Positions 18,467-26,855 of a DNA stretch of 64,000 bases are shown piece by piece. The DNA lies in contig NZ_FOYW01000001.1 of assembly GCF_900115285.1 (NCBI RefSeq), positions 1,957,272 through 2,021,271 of the forward strand, written 5' to 3'. The stretch comes from Marinobacter daqiaonensis (lineage in GTDB: Bacteria; Pseudomonadota; Gammaproteobacteria; Pseudomonadales; Oleiphilaceae). Position 1 is the stretch's first letter; each line of letters begins with the position of its first letter. The notes under the pieces were generated by a model. That model ran no database searches. It had not been told where the DNA came from and saw only the letters and a list, made by a program, of their open reading frames with translations. The translations under genes and the position numbers were made by a program.

Positions 18467-18753
18467 TGGAGATGTTCGTTCTCAGCTTCACTATTTTCAT
18501 TCTCGCCCTGTTCGTCGGCGTTGAGCTGATCAACAAGGTGCCCCCCACCCTGCATACACCGCTTATGAGCGGCACCAATGCCATTTCCGGCATCGTCGTT
18601 GTGGGCGCGATCATCAGTGCCGGCAGCGCTGGTGTATCACCCACTGTGGCCGCGGTACTCGGATTTGTTGCCGTTACCCTGGCCAGTATCAACATCGTGG
18701 CCGGCTTCCTGGTGACAGACCGGATGCTGAACATGTTCAAGCGGAAGGTATAA
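18466..18753 (+). CDS. pntAB: NAD(P) transhydrogenase subunit alpha, part 2
   Basis: Membrane subunit of 95 residues with three to four transmembrane helices. The signature NKVPPTLHTPLMSGTNAISGIVVVGAI is the conserved PntAB segment. It joins PntAA and PntB to form the proton channel. It is tightly coupled: one-base overlap with pntAA and a 2-nt gap to pntB. Confidence 0.95.
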   Translation: MEMFVLSFTIFILALFVGVELINKVPPTLHTPLMSGTNAISGIVVVGAIISAGSAGVSPTVAAVLGFVAVTLASINIVAGFLVTDRMLNMFKRKV

Positions 18754-18755
18754 CC

Positions 18756-20153
18756 ATGTTTGCACTCATCAACTTCTCCTACCTTGCCGCTGCGGTCTGT
18801 TTCATCCTTGGCATCAAGGGTATGACCAGGCCCAGCACCGCCGTGCGGGGTAACCAGATTGCCGCTGTCGGTATGCTCATCGCCGTGGTCGCGGCACTTC
18901 TGCATCAGCAAATCGTCAGTTACCCCACCATCATCGCCGGTATGCTGGTTGGTGGAACCATTGGCGTCTGGCTGGCAAAGCGCATTGCCATGACGCAGAT
19001 GCCGGAGCTGGTGGCGAGCCTCAACGGCATTGGGGGCGCGGCTTCTGTCACCGTTGCCGCCAGCACCTGGCTGATCGCCCTGACCGCGGACAATCTGGGC
19101 ACGACAGGGTGGGCGGTAGCCATTCTGGTGTCGATTGTCATCGGCTCGGTCACACTCGCAGGCTCACTGGTTGCGGTCCTCAAGCTCCATGGCAGCATTG
19201 GTGACTCCGCAAAGAACAGGACCTGGCAGCTGGTTGCGCTGACAACACTGGTTGCCGTGATCGTCGGCGGCGGTCTGTTCGTGAACGGCACCGGCGCACA
19301 ACCCCTGGTGCTGGCGGCTCTGGTTGGCCTCTGTCTCCTGATGGGAGTGGCGCTGGTGCAGCCCATCGGCGGTGCGGACATGCCGGTGGTGGTCGCTCTT
19401 CTCAACGCATACTCCGGCCTGGCCGGAGCTGCAACGGGCTTTGTCCTGGACAACCAGGGGCTGATCATAACCGGCTCACTGGTGGGCGCGTCCGGCCTGA
19501 TCCTGACGGCGGTCATGTGCAAGGCCATGAACCGCTCACTGCCAAACGTGCTGTTTGGCGGCGTATTCGGCCAGGCGGGCAGCGGGTCCCAGGCCCGGGA
19601 CGAAGGAGACTTCTACGCGGGCAAGGTGAAATACGCCACTGCGGATGAGCTGGCCCTGCTCCTGGACAGCGCCAGGAAGGTTGTCATGGTTCCCGGCTAC
19701 GGCCTCGCCGTTGCCCAGGCCCAGCACGCGGTCAAGGAGCTGGCCTCCCAGCTGGAAAGCCGTGGCGCCAGTGTCAGCTATGCCATCCATCCCGTTGCGG
19801 GCCGGATGCCAGGCCACATGAACGTATTGCTGGCGGAAGCCGAGATTCCCTATCACCAGCTCAAGGACATGGACGCCATCAACCCGGAACTGCCACAGGC
19901 CGACGTTGCCATCGTACTCGGGGCCAATGACGTGGTGAATCCGGCAGCCGCCGAAGAGCCCAGCTCGCCGATCTATGGCATGCCGATTCTCGACGTTCAC
20001 AAGGCCAGGACCGTGGTTGTGGTCAAACGGAGCCTCTCTCCGGGCTTCGCCGGGATTCCCAACAGTCTGTTCATAAAGGACAACAGCCTGATGGTGAAAG
20101 GTGATGCCAAGGACGTGCTGCAAGCGACAACCCGTGCCATGAAGGACCTGTAG
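18756..20153 (+). CDS. pntB: NAD(P) transhydrogenase subunit beta
   Basis: 465 residues. The N-terminal half has about nine transmembrane helices; the C-terminal third is the NADP(H)-binding domain III with VVMVPGYGLAVAQAQHAVKEL and HPVAGRMPGHMNVLLAEA, then VVKRSLSPGFAGIPNSLF near the end. All are standard PntB landmarks. It is the last gene of the operon and is followed by a good terminator. Confidence 0.95.
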   Translation: MFALINFSYLAAAVCFILGIKGMTRPSTAVRGNQIAAVGMLIAVVAALLHQQIVSYPTIIAGMLVGGTIGVWLAKRIAMTQMPELVASLNGIGGAASVTVAASTWLIALTADNLGTTGWAVAILVSIVIGSVTLAGSLVAVLKLHGSIGDSAKNRTWQLVALTTLVAVIVGGGLFVNGTGAQPLVLAALVGLCLLMGVALVQPIGGADMPVVVALLNAYSGLAGAATGFVLDNQGLIITGSLVGASGLILTAVMCKAMNRSLPNVLFGGVFGQAGSGSQARDEGDFYAGKVKYATADELALLLDSARKVVMVPGYGLAVAQAQHAVKELASQLESRGASVSYAIHPVAGRMPGHMNVLLAEAEIPYHQLKDMDAINPELPQADVAIVLGANDVVNPAAAEEPSSPIYGMPILDVHKARTVVVVKRSLSPGFAGIPNSLFIKDNSLMVKGDAKDVLQATTRAMKDL

Positions 20154-20220
20154 GCCCCGCCGGCGGGAAACAGTCAGCACCGCTGGCCCGACCCGCCTTT
20201 GATTAAACCTGAAACAGACA

Positions 20221-20256
20221 GCCCCCGATGCAGATCTCTGTGCCGGGCGCTTTTTT
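20221..20256 (+). terminator. Rho-independent terminator of the pnt operon
   Basis: A long stem (20221-20250; outer GCCCCCG with CGGGCGC, inner AGA with TCT) with two mismatches and a 2-nt loop is followed by six T. It lies 68 nt after the pntB stop. Confidence 0.75.
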
Positions 20257-20348
20257 GTAACCCCACCAACCGGCGCCCTCAAGCCCCGCTTTACCATCCC
20301 GGTTGCACAGGTGCGGTCGAGTCGCCTATGTATGCCAGCGAACCGACC

Positions 20349-20374
20349 AAAAGATTCCTTTGAGTTAATCTTTT
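20349..20374 (+). promoter_or_regulatory. Inverted repeat upstream of the DUF3309 gene
   Basis: Perfect 8-bp arms AAAAGATT and AATCTTTT separated by 10 nt, ending 28 nt before the ATG. Spacing and position fit an operator for a dimeric regulator; the neighbouring Crp/Fnr-type genes are candidates but nothing in the sequence proves it. Confidence 0.4.
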
Positions 20375-20402
20375 CTCTCAAACCGGCCAGGGAGGACACG
20401 AT

Positions 20403-20561
20403 ATGAGCGTGACATCGATTTTTGTGACCATCCTGGTACTGGCCCTGGCGGGCGTCGTTCCCGCATGGCCAAGCGGCAGGGCATGGGGATACGCGCCAAG
20501 CGGCGCCGTAGGTGTTACCATGCTGGTCCTGCTGATCTGGGTTATGACAAGGAGCATTTGA
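20403..20561 (+). CDS. DUF3309-family small membrane protein
   Basis: 52 residues: MSVTSIFVTILVLALAGVVP, then a short polar loop (AWPSGRAWGYAPSG) and a second helix (AVGVTMLVLLIWVM). Two helices around a W-P-x-(S/G)-R-x-W-G-Y-x-P-S-G loop are the hallmark of DUF3309. The ribosome-binding site is strong (GGAGG, 7-nt gap). Such proteins have no known function; in other bacteria they often sit among stress-response genes. Its neighbour, 78 nt downstream, is a Crp/Fnr-type regulator. Confidence 0.85.
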   Translation: MSVTSIFVTILVLALAGVVPAWPSGRAWGYAPSGAVGVTMLVLLIWVMTRSI

Positions 20562-20639
20562 GCAGAGACTCACACACTGACGACGGCTTGTCCGGACATG
20601 GGTGTCATGCCTGCCTGATTCGAGTCAAAGGGATACCCT

Positions 20640-21365
20640 ATGCCATCGAAAGAAGAAGCAGAGCCCGTGGAAACATCAAAGGACGGCAATCACCTGATCG
20701 ACAGTCTGCCATCCAGGCAGCGCCAGGCCGTGCTGGCTCAGTGCGAGCGCGTTGAGCTGGCAGCCGGCGCGGTGATCTGCGAGGCAGGCAAGCCCTTCCA
20801 ATACGCCTACTTTCCGATAGGCGGCACCATCTCACTGGTCAGCTCAATCACCGGCTACAAGCCGTTCGAGACCGAGAGCATCGGAAGCGAGGGGATGGTC
20901 GGGGCGACGCTGGTCCTCGATATCAACAGCTCACCCCAGGGGGGTATCGTCCAGACCCCGTGCCTGGCACTGCGGGTGAGCGCAGGGAGCCTGCAGGCAG
21001 CCATGCGGAAGGAACCCGCACTATCCCCTATTCTTCAACGATATCTGCACTTCGCTCTCACGGAAATCCTGCAGACAGCCGGCTGCGTCCGTTTTCATGA
21101 TGTGAGGATGCGCCTGGCCCGTGCCCTGCTGCTTGCCCATGACCGCGCCCAGACCGACCAGCTACCCCTGACCCATCTTCTTCTCGCCGGCATGCTGGGC
21201 GTCCAGCGTGGCGCCGTTACCATCGCCGCCGCAAAATTGCAGCGGGCGGGGGTCATACGCTACACCCGAGGCAAAATCGCCATTCTCGATCGTCCTGCTC
21301 TTGAGGCGGCATCCTGTGGTTGCTATGAGGCAAGCCTTGAAAACCGCGCAAGCAACCTGTCCTGA
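20640..21365 (+). CDS. Crp/Fnr-family transcriptional regulator (first of two)
   Basis: 241 residues. The N-terminal beta-roll resembles the cyclic-nucleotide-binding fold (VELAAGAVICEAGKPFQYAYFPIGGTISLV, SIGSEGMVGATLVLD). The C-terminal winged helix-turn-helix includes LTHLLLAGMLGVQRGAVTIAAAKLQRAGVIRYTRGKIAI. It lacks the N-terminal cysteine cluster of FNR and the cAMP-contact residues of Crp, so its effector is unknown. It belongs to the subgroup with an FP..G..SL motif. A related regulator gene follows after about 450 nt. Confidence 0.85.
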   Translation: MPSKEEAEPVETSKDGNHLIDSLPSRQRQAVLAQCERVELAAGAVICEAGKPFQYAYFPIGGTISLVSSITGYKPFETESIGSEGMVGATLVLDINSSPQGGIVQTPCLALRVSAGSLQAAMRKEPALSPILQRYLHFALTEILQTAGCVRFHDVRMRLARALLLAHDRAQTDQLPLTHLLLAGMLGVQRGAVTIAAAKLQRAGVIRYTRGKIAILDRPALEAASCGCYEASLENRASNLS

Positions 21366-21811
21366 TACACCCCCCATAGAAAAACGTTACAGATTATCGC
21401 CAATGTTCGTTAGCGTACAGAGCCCCGGCCGGAGCCACGCTAAACTCTCCAATCACGGGTACGACAGAAAGCGATGGGCTAATCAGTTTCTCGGGCCGTC
21501 TGCACTCAGGATGAGGGAAGGCGAGCCTACACGGAGGACAGGGAGAACGGGAAGAACCAAGGGACGACAGGGATTGTATTCAGGTGTGTCCGGGAAACTG
21601 ATAGCCCATTGCCCCGTATGTTGAACGACTTGACACGGGTTCCCTTCAGGCCAATTCCAGGCTGAAGGGTGTTCACCCCTCAAGAACCTTTCACTCCCTA
21701 GTTGCCGCCAGGAATAAGTGCTTGCCCTACAGGCCCTATGTATTGTGTCGTACATAACTCCGGCAGGTGAACTACACTACGCCCATCTCGGTTGGAAAGA
21801 AGACCTCAGTG
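21366..21811. other. Regulatory region between the two Crp/Fnr genes
   Basis: 446 bases with no gene I can support. Near the first gene is the quasi-palindrome 21404-21419 (TGTTCGTTAGCGTACA, 12 of 16 symmetric). Its core CGTT.AGCGTAC recurs upstream of the DUF2795 gene near 25099. Near the second gene is an inverted repeat TATGTA/TACATA (21737-21742 and 21751-21756, 8-nt spacer). Both are plausible regulator sites. Confidence 0.45.
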
Positions 21812-22558
21812 ATGCCCAACGCTCCACAGCCAACACAGAACCTGCTCCTCGACAAATTGCCACCGGAGGTCCAGGAACGGGTTTTTCCCTATCTTGAAGA
21901 AATTCCCCTGCCTCTGGGCAAGGTGCTCTACGAACCTGGCGACAAGATGCGCTACGTCTACTTTCCCACCGACTGCATTGTGTCATTGCTCTACGTCATG
22001 GAAAGTGGCGCATCGGCGGAGATTTCCGTGGTCGGCAAGGAGGGCCTCGTGGGCATTTCGTTGTTCATGGGCGGCGAAAGCACTTCCAGTCGCGCCCTTG
22101 TTCAGAGCGGTGGCTGGGGTTTCAGGCTGGCGGGCCACCGACTTGTCGATGAGTTCAACCGGCACGGCGAGCTGATGGCACTGGTATTGCGCTACACCCA
22201 GGCCCTCATGACCCAGATGTCCCAGACCGCCGTCTGTAACCGCCACCATTCCATTGATCAGCAATTGTGCCGCTGGCTGCTGCTCTCCCTCGACCGATTG
22301 CCCTCGAACCACCTGGTCATGACCCAGGAACTGATTGCCAACATGCTCGGCGTTCGTCGGGAAGGGGTGACGGAGGCGGCCGGAAAACTGCAGGATCTTG
22401 GCGTTATCGAATACCGGCGCGGCCGTATCGAAGTCATCGACCGCCCCAGGCTCGAGGAACTGAGCTGTGAGTGCTACGCCGTGGTCAAGAAGGAAACGGA
22501 CCGTTTGCTCAACCCCGACTCAAGCGAAGACTGGTTCGCCAGTAAGAAGCCGGCCTAG
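21812..22558 (+). CDS. Crp/Fnr-family transcriptional regulator (second of two)
   Basis: 248 residues from the ATG at 21812, preceded by GGAAAGAAG; a GTG at 21767 in frame is possible. Same architecture as its upstream neighbour: beta-roll (EIPLPLGKVLYEPGDKMRYVYFPTDCIVSLL, VVGKEGLVGISLFMGG) and winged helix-turn-helix (MTQELIANMLGVRREGVTEAAGKLQDLGVIEYRRGRIEVIDR). The two share the FP...SL and EG(M/L)VG motifs and are diverged paralogues. No FNR cysteines. A diguanylate cyclase gene lies 124 nt downstream. Confidence 0.86.
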   Translation: MPNAPQPTQNLLLDKLPPEVQERVFPYLEEIPLPLGKVLYEPGDKMRYVYFPTDCIVSLLYVMESGASAEISVVGKEGLVGISLFMGGESTSSRALVQSGGWGFRLAGHRLVDEFNRHGELMALVLRYTQALMTQMSQTAVCNRHHSIDQQLCRWLLLSLDRLPSNHLVMTQELIANMLGVRREGVTEAAGKLQDLGVIEYRRGRIEVIDRPRLEELSCECYAVVKKETDRLLNPDSSEDWFASKKPA

Positions 22559-22682
22559 CCCCGGCATTCTCCAAAGTAAAATCCCGATCCTGCCTTCCCG
22601 GCAGGAGGGTGCGCTCCCGTACAGACCCCTGGTGTCTCCTCCGGATAATCTGGTGATCAAGGTCGTTACCAAGGAGACATCG

Positions 22683-23780
22683 ATGCCAATGACACTCGTG
22701 CCCGCAACTGGCGGTCTCTTCACTGACACCGGGCTCCCATGTCCTCACTGCGAGGCCAGGAAAACCTCAAGGGGATGGCCGGGCCTTAGTGGGAACTCTG
22801 CCGAAGGCTTCGATGACGTCTCGTTCGAGGACATGGCACAGATTACCCTGGATGCCATTGGTGATGGGGTACTGGTTGTCAATCCGGAAGGCAGGTTGAT
22901 CTATCTCAACCGTGTGGCGGAAACGCTGACCGGCTGGACCCGTGAAGAGGCTCTGGGTCGCTCGGTGGAACAGGTATTTTTCATTTTCGACGGTATCACC
23001 CGGGAGCGGACTGTCAGCCCCGCCCAACGCGCCATCAACGAAGACCGCATCGTGGAGCTGGCCCTGGGCAGTGTGCTGATCCGCCGGGACGGTACCGATA
23101 TCGCAATCGAGGATTCCGCGGCGCCCATCTACCATCGCTCAGGAGAGGTCGCTGGAGCTGTGATTGTGTTTCACGACGCCCGCCAGGCCGGATCCGTGGT
23201 GCAGAAGATGAGCCATCACGCCCAGCACGACTTCCTGACCGGCCTGCCCAATCGCATGTTGCTCATGGAGCGGCTCAACCAGGCTATCGGCATGGCCGAC
23301 CGGCACCACAAGCAGATCGCACTGCTGTTTCTCGATCTGGATCATTTCAAGCAGATCAACGACACCTTCGGTCACGGCGTGGGCGATCATCTGCTTCAGG
23401 AAGTCGCGGGGGAAATCGGAACCTGTGTGCGGGCCACAGATACCATCAGTCGTCACGGCGGCGATGAGTTCATTATCCTGTTGACGGAAATCGAAGCAGC
23501 CCAGGACGCCGCCTGCATTGCCAGGAAGTTGCTGGACAGGTTTGCAACACCACGGGTTGTCGATGGCCACGAACTCAAGGTCGCCCTGAGTATAGGCATT
23601 GCGGTCTACCCGGAAAGCGGCCTTGACGCAGACACGCTGATGGCCAACGCGGACGCGGCCATGTACACCGCCAAGGAAAACGGTCGTAATCACTACCAGT
23701 TCTGCCACCGGGTACCCGTGAAACCGGGTGCATCGAGGGGGACCGGTTTGCGGCAGTCCACCAGCGACAGGTTCCAGTGA
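22683..23780 (+). CDS. PAS-GGDEF diguanylate cyclase
   Basis: Makes c-di-GMP. 365 residues from the ATG at 22683 with GGAG 7 nt upstream; a longer frame overlaps the upstream regulator gene. The N-terminus has a CPHC motif (a possible metal site). PAS domain at about 55-165 (LDAIGDGVLVVNPEGRLIYLN...LTGWTREEALGRSVEQVF). GGDEF domain at about 190-350 with an intact active site GGDEF near 259-263 and an RxxD product-inhibition site (RATD) five residues before it. No membrane segment, so cytoplasmic. No EAL domain follows. Confidence 0.92.
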   Translation: MPMTLVPATGGLFTDTGLPCPHCEARKTSRGWPGLSGNSAEGFDDVSFEDMAQITLDAIGDGVLVVNPEGRLIYLNRVAETLTGWTREEALGRSVEQVFFIFDGITRERTVSPAQRAINEDRIVELALGSVLIRRDGTDIAIEDSAAPIYHRSGEVAGAVIVFHDARQAGSVVQKMSHHAQHDFLTGLPNRMLLMERLNQAIGMADRHHKQIALLFLDLDHFKQINDTFGHGVGDHLLQEVAGEIGTCVRATDTISRHGGDEFIILLTEIEAAQDAACIARKLLDRFATPRVVDGHELKVALSIGIAVYPESGLDADTLMANADAAMYTAKENGRNHYQFCHRVPVKPGASRGTGLRQSTSDRFQ

Positions 23781-23946
23781 TCGAAATTGGGGGCAAGCAT
23801 CCCGGGTAAAGACCGGGGCCTGCAAAGGTTTCCCTTGGCCCGTTACTGACGCCGGGCCAGGACGGCGCTGATTTGTCAGCTCCGGCGTGATTGAGTATGG
23901 TCAAAAGGCAGATCTGCTGATTCCTATTGTCACTCTGGGCCACGCC

Positions 23947-24840
23947 ATGTTGGACGCCAGCTCTCCGCGCCAAAGAACAGTCCTGCTGATCCGCCGCTCG
24001 TTCCGGTTCGGACATCGCGTGCTGGGCCGTTTCCTCCGTAACCATGGCATTCTTCTCGCCGGTGGTGTGGGTTACAACGTGCTGCTGTCGGCGATTCCCT
24101 TGCTCGCCGTGCTGGGGGTCCTGCTGACCCATATTGTTCCGGAGGCGCAACTGGTGGAGGTCATGCGCATCCAGGCGCGGCATTTCGCGTCGGGCCATGC
24201 CGACCTGCTGCTGGAAATCGTGCAGACATTTCTGGATTCCCGGGACGTTATCGGTCTCATTGGAATCCCCGTGCTGCTGTTCTTCAGCTCCTTCGCTTTC
24301 CGGATGCTGGAGGATTCCATCGCCATCATCTTCCACCAGCCCGACACGCCGACCCGCAGTTTCTGGGTATCCGCCGCCCTGCCCTATGCTTTCATCCTGG
24401 TACTGGGCATTGGCCTGTTGACCCTGACACTGATTTTTGTGCTGGCGGATCTCTTTTACGAACGCCCGGGCATTATTCTCTACCCCCTGAGCTTTGTCAG
24501 TGTGTTCGTTCTGTTCAGCGCCATTTACAAAGTGCTTCCCATCGTCCGCATAGCGCCACGGCGGGCCGTTATAGGGGGATTTATTGCGGCCGTTCTCTGG
24601 GAGGGTACGCGGCTGATTCTGATGTACTACCTGCAGAACGTGTCCTTCGTGAATGTCATCTACGGTTCCCTGGCCACCATTATCGTCCTGCTGATCAGCC
24701 TGGAAGTGGGTGCCATCATCCTGTTGCTGGGCGCTCAGGTGATCGCGGAACTGGAACACAGCGCCGTGGCGGGACGGCCCTGGTACCAGGGCGCTGGTGA
24801 TGAGGGCCGGAAGGTTCCGGCCCCGGGCGGCAAGCAGTAG
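23947..24840 (+). CDS. YihY/BrkB-family inner-membrane protein
   Basis: 297 residues from ATG 23947; a GTG at 23887 is an alternative and neither has a clear ribosome-binding site. About six transmembrane helices. The family pattern is visible in ILLAGGVGYNVLLSAIPLLAVLGVLL, in LFFSSFAFRMLEDSIAIIF and in AVIGGFIAAVLWEGTRLILMYYLQNVSFVNVIYGSLATIIVLL. Once called ribonuclease BN in error; the role of these proteins is unsettled. It converges on the DUF2795 gene. Confidence 0.85.
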   Translation: MLDASSPRQRTVLLIRRSFRFGHRVLGRFLRNHGILLAGGVGYNVLLSAIPLLAVLGVLLTHIVPEAQLVEVMRIQARHFASGHADLLLEIVQTFLDSRDVIGLIGIPVLLFFSSFAFRMLEDSIAIIFHQPDTPTRSFWVSAALPYAFILVLGIGLLTLTLIFVLADLFYERPGIILYPLSFVSVFVLFSAIYKVLPIVRIAPRRAVIGGFIAAVLWEGTRLILMYYLQNVSFVNVIYGSLATIIVLLISLEVGAIILLLGAQVIAELEHSAVAGRPWYQGAGDEGRKVPAPGGKQ

Positions 24841-24867
24841 GTCAGCGGACTAACCAGACGGGGGGCA

Positions 24868-25074
24868 CTAACCCTCGCCAAGATCTTTCAGCACATCCTC
24901 GCTGCTGAAGTAGGTTCCTTCCGGTATGTGCTCCAGGGTATCGATGATTCGCGGATCGGCACCGTGTGCCCGTGCCTGCTCCACCAGCTCGTCGCGACTG
25001 GCGGGAAACTCCAGCCCCGCGATGGCGTCATGGGCCTGGGTATCAACACGCTTTTCAGGATCGCTCGTTGCCAT
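24868..25074 (-). CDS. DUF2795-family small protein
   Basis: 68 residues, charged and soluble. FPASRDELVEQARAHGADPRIIDTLEHIPEGTYFSSEDVLKDLG matches the DUF2795 layout (a short helical protein with L.....I....Y.S..DV). Strong ribosome-binding site GAGGAGGACATC before the ATG. A CGTTCAGCGTAC motif lies upstream. Function unknown. Confidence 0.82.
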   Translation of the reverse strand: MATSDPEKRVDTQAHDAIAGLEFPASRDELVEQARAHGADPRIIDTLEHIPEGTYFSSEDVLKDLGEG

Positions 25075-25570
25075 GATGTCCTCCTCTATCGGGTGACCGT
25101 TCAGCGTACCTCGCCTTCAGCCTAGCTTCCGGACGGGAGAATACCAAACGGTGGTGGCTCTCCGGGGCTTACCTCAAGGCCCGGCTCCGGCATTTCAGTG
25201 GAGAGGACAATTCCCTTTAAGTATATGCATATTAAATAAACAGGACTCGTTTATTTACACAATAATGCACGACATATAAGTTTTCCCACATTACGTTTAA
25301 AATCAATTTACGAACACCTTAATAACAACATAACCATATGTAAAATATAGATATTTATTGTATATTTTCCAATCAAAACCGGTGAATTCAAAGATTAATT
25401 TTTCATCAGACAGAAGAAAACCACATAAGAAAGCGCCAAACTGTGGGCCACGAACAAAAGAGCACACCAGAACCAGAGGAGCCTTTCCGAGGCCTCCACC
25501 AAACAGCGAGTGCCCCCATAAGCTGAGCGCTGCCATTACAAGGGAATATAAACCAGGGAGAAGGAGCTTC
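25075..25570. other. AT-rich leader upstream of the murA-like operon
   Basis: About 500 bases with no gene. Bases 25215-25400 are strikingly AT-rich for this genome. They contain a perfect inverted repeat AAATAAAC/GTTTATTT (25234-25241 and 25249-25256) and ATATGCATAT just before it. The stretch may hold a promoter silenced by a nucleoid protein, or mark the edge of acquired DNA. A strong ribosome-binding site (AAGGAG) closes it. Confidence 0.5.
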
Positions 25571-26851
25571 ATGAAATACGATATGTTGGTGGAAGGTGGC
25601 CAGATTCCCTCGGGCAAGGTCAAGGTCAGTGGAGCGAAAAACTCCGCCACCCGTCTGTTGGCGGCTTCACTGCTGACCGACGAGCCTGTGCGTATCCGTA
25701 ACTTCCCCACCCAGCTGGTGGATGTGGTGGAGAAGATCGGCTTTATCCGGAAGCTGGGTGCGCGGGTGGAGGTGGATGACGAACGGGAGTTCCTGGAGAT
25801 CCTCACCCCCGGCCTGTCCTGCAAGACCATTGATGACTGGGAACTGCCGATACGGACCACCTACCTGCTCACGGCCGGTCAGATCGTTCGCAACGGCATC
25901 GCGCGGATTCCCTACCCCGGCGGCTGCAAGATCGGCGCGCGAGGCTACGATCTTCACATGATGGTCTGGAAGGCACTTGGCTGTGAGGTCAGGGAGGAGG
26001 AGAGCTACATCCAGGTGAACGGCTCCTTTCGCGGCGGCTCCGTCGACTTCCCGATTTCGACCGTGGGCGGCACCGAAAACGCGCTGATGTGTGCATCGGT
26101 GGCAACCGGCACCACGGAAATCCGCAATGCCTATATCACCCCGGAAGTGGAAGACCTGATCGACATGCTTCAGCAGATGGGCGCGGGCATCGAGAATTTC
26201 GGTAACAGCCTGATTCGGGTCCGTGGCATGGGGGGGCTCATGCGCGGGGCGTCGTTCGAGGTCATGCCGGACCGTATCGAAGCCCTCACATGGATCGTTT
26301 TCGCGGCCATGACCGGCGGCGACGTTTACATCAAGGGTGTGCCGTTCAGGCATATGAAGGTCCCTCTCCTCCACCTTGAGGAAGCGGGGCTTGATCTCTA
26401 TCGCAACTCCCACTCGGTGTTTGTCTCGGGGGAGAGCATTCAGGGCCAGGGTATCCAGCCATTCGAACTGGCCTGCGGCACCCATCCGGGCGTCATCTCC
26501 GACATGCAGTCTTTCTATGTTCTGCTTGGCATGAAGGCGAACGGCATTTCCCGTACCTTTGACTATCGTTACCCTGAACGAATCGCCTATGCCCGGGAAC
26601 TCAGCCGTTTCAATGCCGATGCCATTGCCTGCGAGCCAGGCAAGATCACCACGTTCGGCATCGCCAGCCTCAAAGGCGCCGATGTGACCTCCACCGACCT
26701 TCGTGGCAGCATGGCCCTGGTAATGGCCGCCTTCTGCGCCGACGGCCAGAGCCGCATCAAGGATGTGCACATGGCCATGCGTGGCTACAACGGCCTGCTG
26801 GACAAGCTCAAGACCCTGGGCGTTCATGCCTCTCTCATTGAAACCGGGTAA
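25571..26851 (+). CDS. murA: MurA-type enolpyruvyl transferase, probable paralogue
   Basis: Transfers enolpyruvate from PEP to a UDP-GlcNAc-like acceptor. 426 residues. MurA landmarks: SGAKNSATRLLAASLLTDEPVRI (Lys/Asn pair at about 23-24), the fosfomycin-target loop PGGCKIGAR with Cys near 119, PDRIEALTW, SDMQSFY (catalytic Asp near 312), STDLRGSMALVMAAF and RGYNGLLDKLKTLG (Arg near 405). All catalytic residues are kept, but the sequence between them is quite unlike the housekeeping enzyme, and essential murA is not normally beside a murB. It is followed after 4 nt by a murB-type gene and then a glycosyltransferase. I infer a dedicated supply of a MurNAc-type sugar nucleotide. Confidence 0.82.
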   Translation: MKYDMLVEGGQIPSGKVKVSGAKNSATRLLAASLLTDEPVRIRNFPTQLVDVVEKIGFIRKLGARVEVDDEREFLEILTPGLSCKTIDDWELPIRTTYLLTAGQIVRNGIARIPYPGGCKIGARGYDLHMMVWKALGCEVREEESYIQVNGSFRGGSVDFPISTVGGTENALMCASVATGTTEIRNAYITPEVEDLIDMLQQMGAGIENFGNSLIRVRGMGGLMRGASFEVMPDRIEALTWIVFAAMTGGDVYIKGVPFRHMKVPLLHLEEAGLDLYRNSHSVFVSGESIQGQGIQPFELACGTHPGVISDMQSFYVLLGMKANGISRTFDYRYPERIAYARELSRFNADAIACEPGKITTFGIASLKGADVTSTDLRGSMALVMAAFCADGQSRIKDVHMAMRGYNGLLDKLKTLGVHASLIETG

Positions 26852-26855
26852 GGCC

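Noticed and set aside
21366..21811. Short open frames in the intergenic region (for example 21208-21624 and 21483-21755)
   Set aside because: They overlap the upstream regulator or lack start signals, and their composition is not coding-like.
23575..24759. 394-codon frame antisense to the diguanylate cyclase and BrkB genes
   Set aside because: Crosses two well-supported genes and is rich in H, Q, N and D as expected for an antisense shadow.
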